From: Gemmatimonas phototrophica
Lineage (GTDB): Bacteria > Gemmatimonadota > Gemmatimonadetes > Gemmatimonadales > Gemmatimonadaceae
Direction: 5' to 3'
Assembly: GCA_945870175.1 (NCBI GenBank)
Contig: CAMBRJ010000094.1
Coordinates: 1-8,707 of the forward strand
Length of the DNA: 8,707 nucleotides
Shown piece by piece: positions 5,943 to 8,707 of this stretch; the first letter of the stretch is position 1, and each line of letters begins with the position of its first letter. The notes below the pieces were generated by a model, which saw nothing but the letters and a program-made list of their open reading frames with translations, was not told the origin of the DNA and searched no databases. Position numbers and translations under genes: made by a program.

Positions 5943-7894
5943 TCGAGAGTCGAGTCGAGAGGAACATCAGAAGGCGGATCCGTGAGAATATCCGCCGGAG
6001 GGACGCGGGAGGGAACGCCCAGCGCGGAGAGCAGTCGCTCCGCCGAGCCAGGACCAAAGCCCGGGACGGCGGCAATCTGGTGGACCGTGGCCTCGCGGAC
6101 TCCCTGCACACTCCCGAAGGCCGTGAGGAGAGCCCGCCGCTTGGTGGGGCCGACGCCGGGCACCTTAAGGAGCTCCGACGTGATCGTACGCGCCGCGCGC
6201 TTCTGTCGCTGAAAAGAAACGGCAAAGCGGTGGGCCTCGTCGCGGGCCTGCTGCAGCATCCGAAGCGCGGGCGAGCGCCGCGGCAGGCGCACGGGATCAC
6301 GCCGGCCGGGCAGGAAGATCTCTTCGTCGCGCTTGGCCAGACTGATCAAACCAATCGACGTGACTCCCAGCGCATCGAGCGCCGCGCGCGCGGCACCGAG
6401 CTGTCCCTTGCCGCCATCGATCACGGCCAGATCAGGTAGCCCGAGCTCCTCGGCCACCCGACGCGTGAAGTAGCGCGTGACGACTTCATGCATCGACTTG
6501 AAATCGTCGTTGCCTTCAAAAATCGCGATCTTGAACTTGCGATACTCCGACCGCTTCGGGCGGCCGTTCTCGAACCACACCGCGCTTGCCACGACATCGG
6601 TGCCCTGCGCGTGCGAAATGTCAAAGCAGATGAGCGAGCGCGGCAAGCGAGGCAAGCCCAGCTCGCGCTGCAGCTCGTATACCGGATCGACGGCGCGCTC
6701 ATCAGCCTCGAGCGCCGCGAGCTTGAACTCTTCGAGCAGATGCTGCGCATTCTTGTCGGCAAGATCGACGAGTGCACGACGTGGTCCGCGCTGCGGGATT
6801 CGAATCGTCGTCCCCTCGAGCGAGGCCTCGAGCGACCCACGATCTTCGAAGTCGAACGGGACGAGCAAGTCGGCGGCGCGCGCCTCGGCGGTGCGATACC
6901 ACTGCGCGAGACAGGCGCCGAGCACCGCGCCATCCTCTTCGTCCTCCGCATGCTCGACGAGGCGGTGGTCGCGCGCGAGCAACTTGCCGCCGCGAATCCG
7001 CATGATGACGACACACGCGTCCTCGCCGTCGCGCGCGTAGCCAACCACATCACGGTCGCCACCCTCAACCTCGAGCACAACCGTCGGCTCCTCCATCTTC
7101 TCGAGATGACGCAACGCATCACGCAGTTCCCCTGCGCGCTCGAAATCCAGACGCTCCGATGCGTCCGTCATGCGCTCCCGCACATGACGCACGACGTCGC
7201 TGGTGCGCCCGTCGAGAAACCACACAACCTCATCGATCATCGCGCGATAGTCTTGCGTGGTCTGATAGCCCACGCACGGGGCCTGACAGCGCTTGATGAA
7301 ATAATCAAGACACGGCCGTTCCGGCGCTTCTCTGGGCAGATTGTAGTGACACGACCGCACCGTGAAGATCCGCTTCACCACGTTCAGCGCGCGACGCATC
7401 GAGCCGACATCGGTGTACGGACCGAAGTACCGTGCGCCGTCATCCTGCAGTCGGCGCGTCACGATCACCCGAGGGAACGGCTCCTGCACCGTAACCTTGA
7501 TGTACGGATACGATTTGTCGTCGCGGAGCGCGATGTTGAAACGCGGGTGATACTCTTTAATAAGTGTCGCTTCGAGAATCAGCGCGTGCGATTCACTCGG
7601 CACTACGATGGTATCGAGCTCTCTGACCTTGCGCATCAATCCGCGCGTCTTCGGACTGCTCAGGTGGTCCTGGGCCCAATAACTCTTCACGCGGGAGCGC
7701 AGCCGCTTCGCCTTCCCCACGTAGAGCACCTGTCCCTCGGCATCTTTCCAGAGATACACGCCAGGCGACTCGGGAAGATGCGGCAACTTCTGGGCCACGC
7801 TTGGCGGCATGCCGCGCGCGATGGCCGCCCTGGTCCAGTCGTCCTCAGGAACCAGCAACGCATCACTGAGCCGTTGATCATGGTCGGCAGTCAC
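5939..7894 (-). CDS. uvrC: Excinuclease ABC subunit C
   Basis: UvrC makes both incisions around a DNA lesion after UvrA and UvrB have located it. With the chosen start it has 651 residues, normal for the family. The GIY-YIG nuclease domain (3' incision) covers about 40-120, with GVY at 45-47, YVGKAK at 58-63 and catalytic Glu108. Cys182, Cys195, Cys203 and Cys207 match the conserved cysteine cluster proposed to bind iron-sulfur. The UVR motif that contacts UvrB lies at 236-268. The RNase H-like nuclease (5' incision) has Asp425 in CFDISH, a middle acidic site near Asp464, Asp493 in IDGGKGQL, and His555 in DEAHRFA. Two helix-hairpin-helix motifs follow (VPGVGPTKR at 578-586, VPGFGPGSA at 610-618). 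The frame extends upstream through murJ, but that part is out-of-frame murJ sequence. I chose the GTG forming a GTGA overlap with the murJ stop; an ATG at 7810 is the alternative and would remove 28 residues. Confidence 0.96.
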   Translation of the reverse strand: MTADHDQRLSDALLVPEDDWTRAAIARGMPPSVAQKLPHLPESPGVYLWKDAEGQVLYVGKAKRLRSRVKSYWAQDHLSSPKTRGLMRKVRELDTIVVPSESHALILEATLIKEYHPRFNIALRDDKSYPYIKVTVQEPFPRVIVTRRLQDDGARYFGPYTDVGSMRRALNVVKRIFTVRSCHYNLPREAPERPCLDYFIKRCQAPCVGYQTTQDYRAMIDEVVWFLDGRTSDVVRHVRERMTDASERLDFERAGELRDALRHLEKMEEPTVVLEVEGGDRDVVGYARDGEDACVVIMRIRGGKLLARDHRLVEHAEDEEDGAVLGACLAQWYRTAEARAADLLVPFDFEDRGSLEASLEGTTIRIPQRGPRRALVDLADKNAQHLLEEFKLAALEADERAVDPVYELQRELGLPRLPRSLICFDISHAQGTDVVASAVWFENGRPKRSEYRKFKIAIFEGNDDFKSMHEVVTRYFTRRVAEELGLPDLAVIDGGKGQLGAARAALDALGVTSIGLISLAKRDEEIFLPGRRDPVRLPRRSPALRMLQQARDEAHRFAVSFQRQKRAARTITSELLKVPGVGPTKRRALLTAFGSVQGVREATVHQIAAVPGFGPGSAERLLSALGVPSRVPPADILTDPPSDVPLDSTLE

Positions 7895-8707
7895 TCGCCC
7901 GCCGTCCGCACCGGGCGGCGCAGCCAACGCGCCGCTTCGGCGGAGCCTAGGGCCCACGCAACCACCAGATACGTCACGCCGAAACCCGCCAGCACCGGCA
8001 GGCCCGCCATGCGGGGATGCAGGCCGGGAAACCATCGCTCCTGGGCAAGTCGTAGCAACGACGATAGCAAGCCGGCCGCCGACGCGGCAACTACGATGCG
8101 CCGCGTGCCCCGCCACATCGCCGGCGTGTACAGCGTGCCGAGTCGCGTCCGCAGCCCGCGCGACAGAATCGCCAGATTCACATACGATCCCATCGCCGAG
8201 CCAAGCGCGATCCCGGCGGCGGCCATGGGCAGTGAACGCATCGGTATGGCGAGGCCGATCGATACCGCGGCGGACACGACGATGCTCGCGATCGACGCAC
8301 GCAGCGGCGTGCGATAGTCCTGCAACGCGTAGTATGCGGATCCGAGCAGCTTCACCGAGCCGAAGCTGACGAGTCCGACGGCATACGCGGCGAGCACCCA
8401 ATGCACCGATTGCTGTTCGGCGGCGCCGAATCGCCCGGCGCGATATAAGATGCCGACGCAATAATCGCCAAGCGTTATGAAGACGACCGCGCTGGGCACG
8501 ATGTAAAAGAGGATGCGCTGCCAGCCGCCGCGAAGGCGCTCGAGCAACGCGTCGAGCGCCAGTGTTCCGCTGTCACGCGAGAACTCCGGCAGTGCCGCCG
8601 CGGCCACAGACACGCCGAACAGCGACACCGGCAGCATCGCCAACGTGTTCGCGTACGACATGTTGGTGGCGGCGCCCTGCGGGAGATATGACGCGATTTG
8701 CAAATCG
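7891..8707 (-). CDS. murJ: Lipid II flippase MurJ, partial (N-terminus beyond the window)
   Basis: MurJ moves the peptidoglycan precursor lipid II across the inner membrane. The 271 visible residues are the C-terminal half of a protein usually over 500 long; the frame is open through position 8707, so the TTG near the edge is not the true start. The visible part matches the family stretch by stretch: ANTLAMLPVSLFGVSVAAAALPEFSR in pieces around residues 19-43, then YRAGRFG, then YAVGLVSFGSVKLL and the AYYALQDYRTPLRAS segment. About seven hydrophobic segments are visible, as expected for the second half of a 14-helix MOP-superfamily transporter, ending in a short basic tail (RWLRRPVRTAGE). The stop codon overlaps the uvrC GTG by four bases, so the two genes are probably co-transcribed. 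Substrate-contacting arginines of the N-terminal half cannot be checked here. Other MOP exporters such as flippases of O-antigen units are less likely given these motifs. Confidence 0.92.
   Translation of the reverse strand, partial: DLQIASYLPQGAATNMSYANTLAMLPVSLFGVSVAAAALPEFSRDSGTLALDALLERLRGGWQRILFYIVPSAVVFITLGDYCVGILYRAGRFGAAEQQSVHWVLAAYAVGLVSFGSVKLLGSAYYALQDYRTPLRASIASIVVSAAVSIGLAIPMRSLPMAAAGIALGSAMGSYVNLAILSRGLRTRLGTLYTPAMWRGTRRIVVAASAAGLLSSLLRLAQERWFPGLHPRMAGLPVLAGFGVTYLVVAWALGSAEAARWLRRPVRTAGE

Noticed and set aside
6488..8317. 609-codon open frame on the plus strand opposite uvrC and murJ
   Set aside because: It lies antisense to two well-supported genes, has a composition typical of reverse-strand GC-rich codons (many Arg/His), no recognisable domain and no start signal. 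It is a codon-bias shadow.
7895..8461. 189-codon upstream extension of uvrC
   Set aside because: It is the murJ coding sequence read in another frame; arginine- and histidine-rich, no domain, and UvrC has no such N-terminal region.

Overview
The window is an ordinary, densely packed, GC-rich bacterial chromosome segment with roughly 60% G+C by eye. Every gene I can support reads on the minus strand, so the gene order runs from high to low coordinates: murJ (C-terminal half only), uvrC, thrC, an exported TPR protein, a PDZ/radical-SAM-like DUF512 protein, der, and plsY (N-terminal two thirds only). The gene combination, base composition and style of the exported TPR protein (C-terminal FxLYD-like beta domain ending in RYAPLK) fit Gemmatimonadota best. 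That placement is an inference from family knowledge, not from a marker tree. No mobile element, tRNA, rRNA, CRISPR array or phage gene is visible.

Upstream block (8707 to 4797): murJ, uvrC and thrC are joined by two 4-base stop/start overlaps (GTGA and ATGA). They look like one transcription unit combining lipid II export, nucleotide excision repair and threonine synthesis; the functions are not obviously related. Next comes a 154-bp gap (4643-4796) with no convincing terminator or promoter, then a monocistronic-looking gene (3155-4642) for a 495-residue exported TPR protein of unknown function with a good ribosome binding site.

Downstream block (3140 to 1): just after the TPR stop codon lies the best promoter in the window, TTGACT-17 bp-TATATT. 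It is followed by a leader of about 80 nt that folds into two GC-rich stem-loops, the second ending in a short U run. This promoter should drive DUF512-der-plsY, which are again joined by 4-base overlaps (ATGA and GTGA). Der is the double GTPase of 50S ribosome assembly and PlsY the membrane acyltransferase that starts phospholipid synthesis. The DUF512 protein carries an intact CxxxCxxC cluster and has no established function as far as I know; its position next to der-plsY is also known from other phyla. gpsA would be the expected next gene beyond position 1.

Most of the window is housekeeping. The points deserving a second look are the structured leader before DUF512, the uncharacterised DUF512 protein, and the uncharacterised exported TPR/FxLYD protein.
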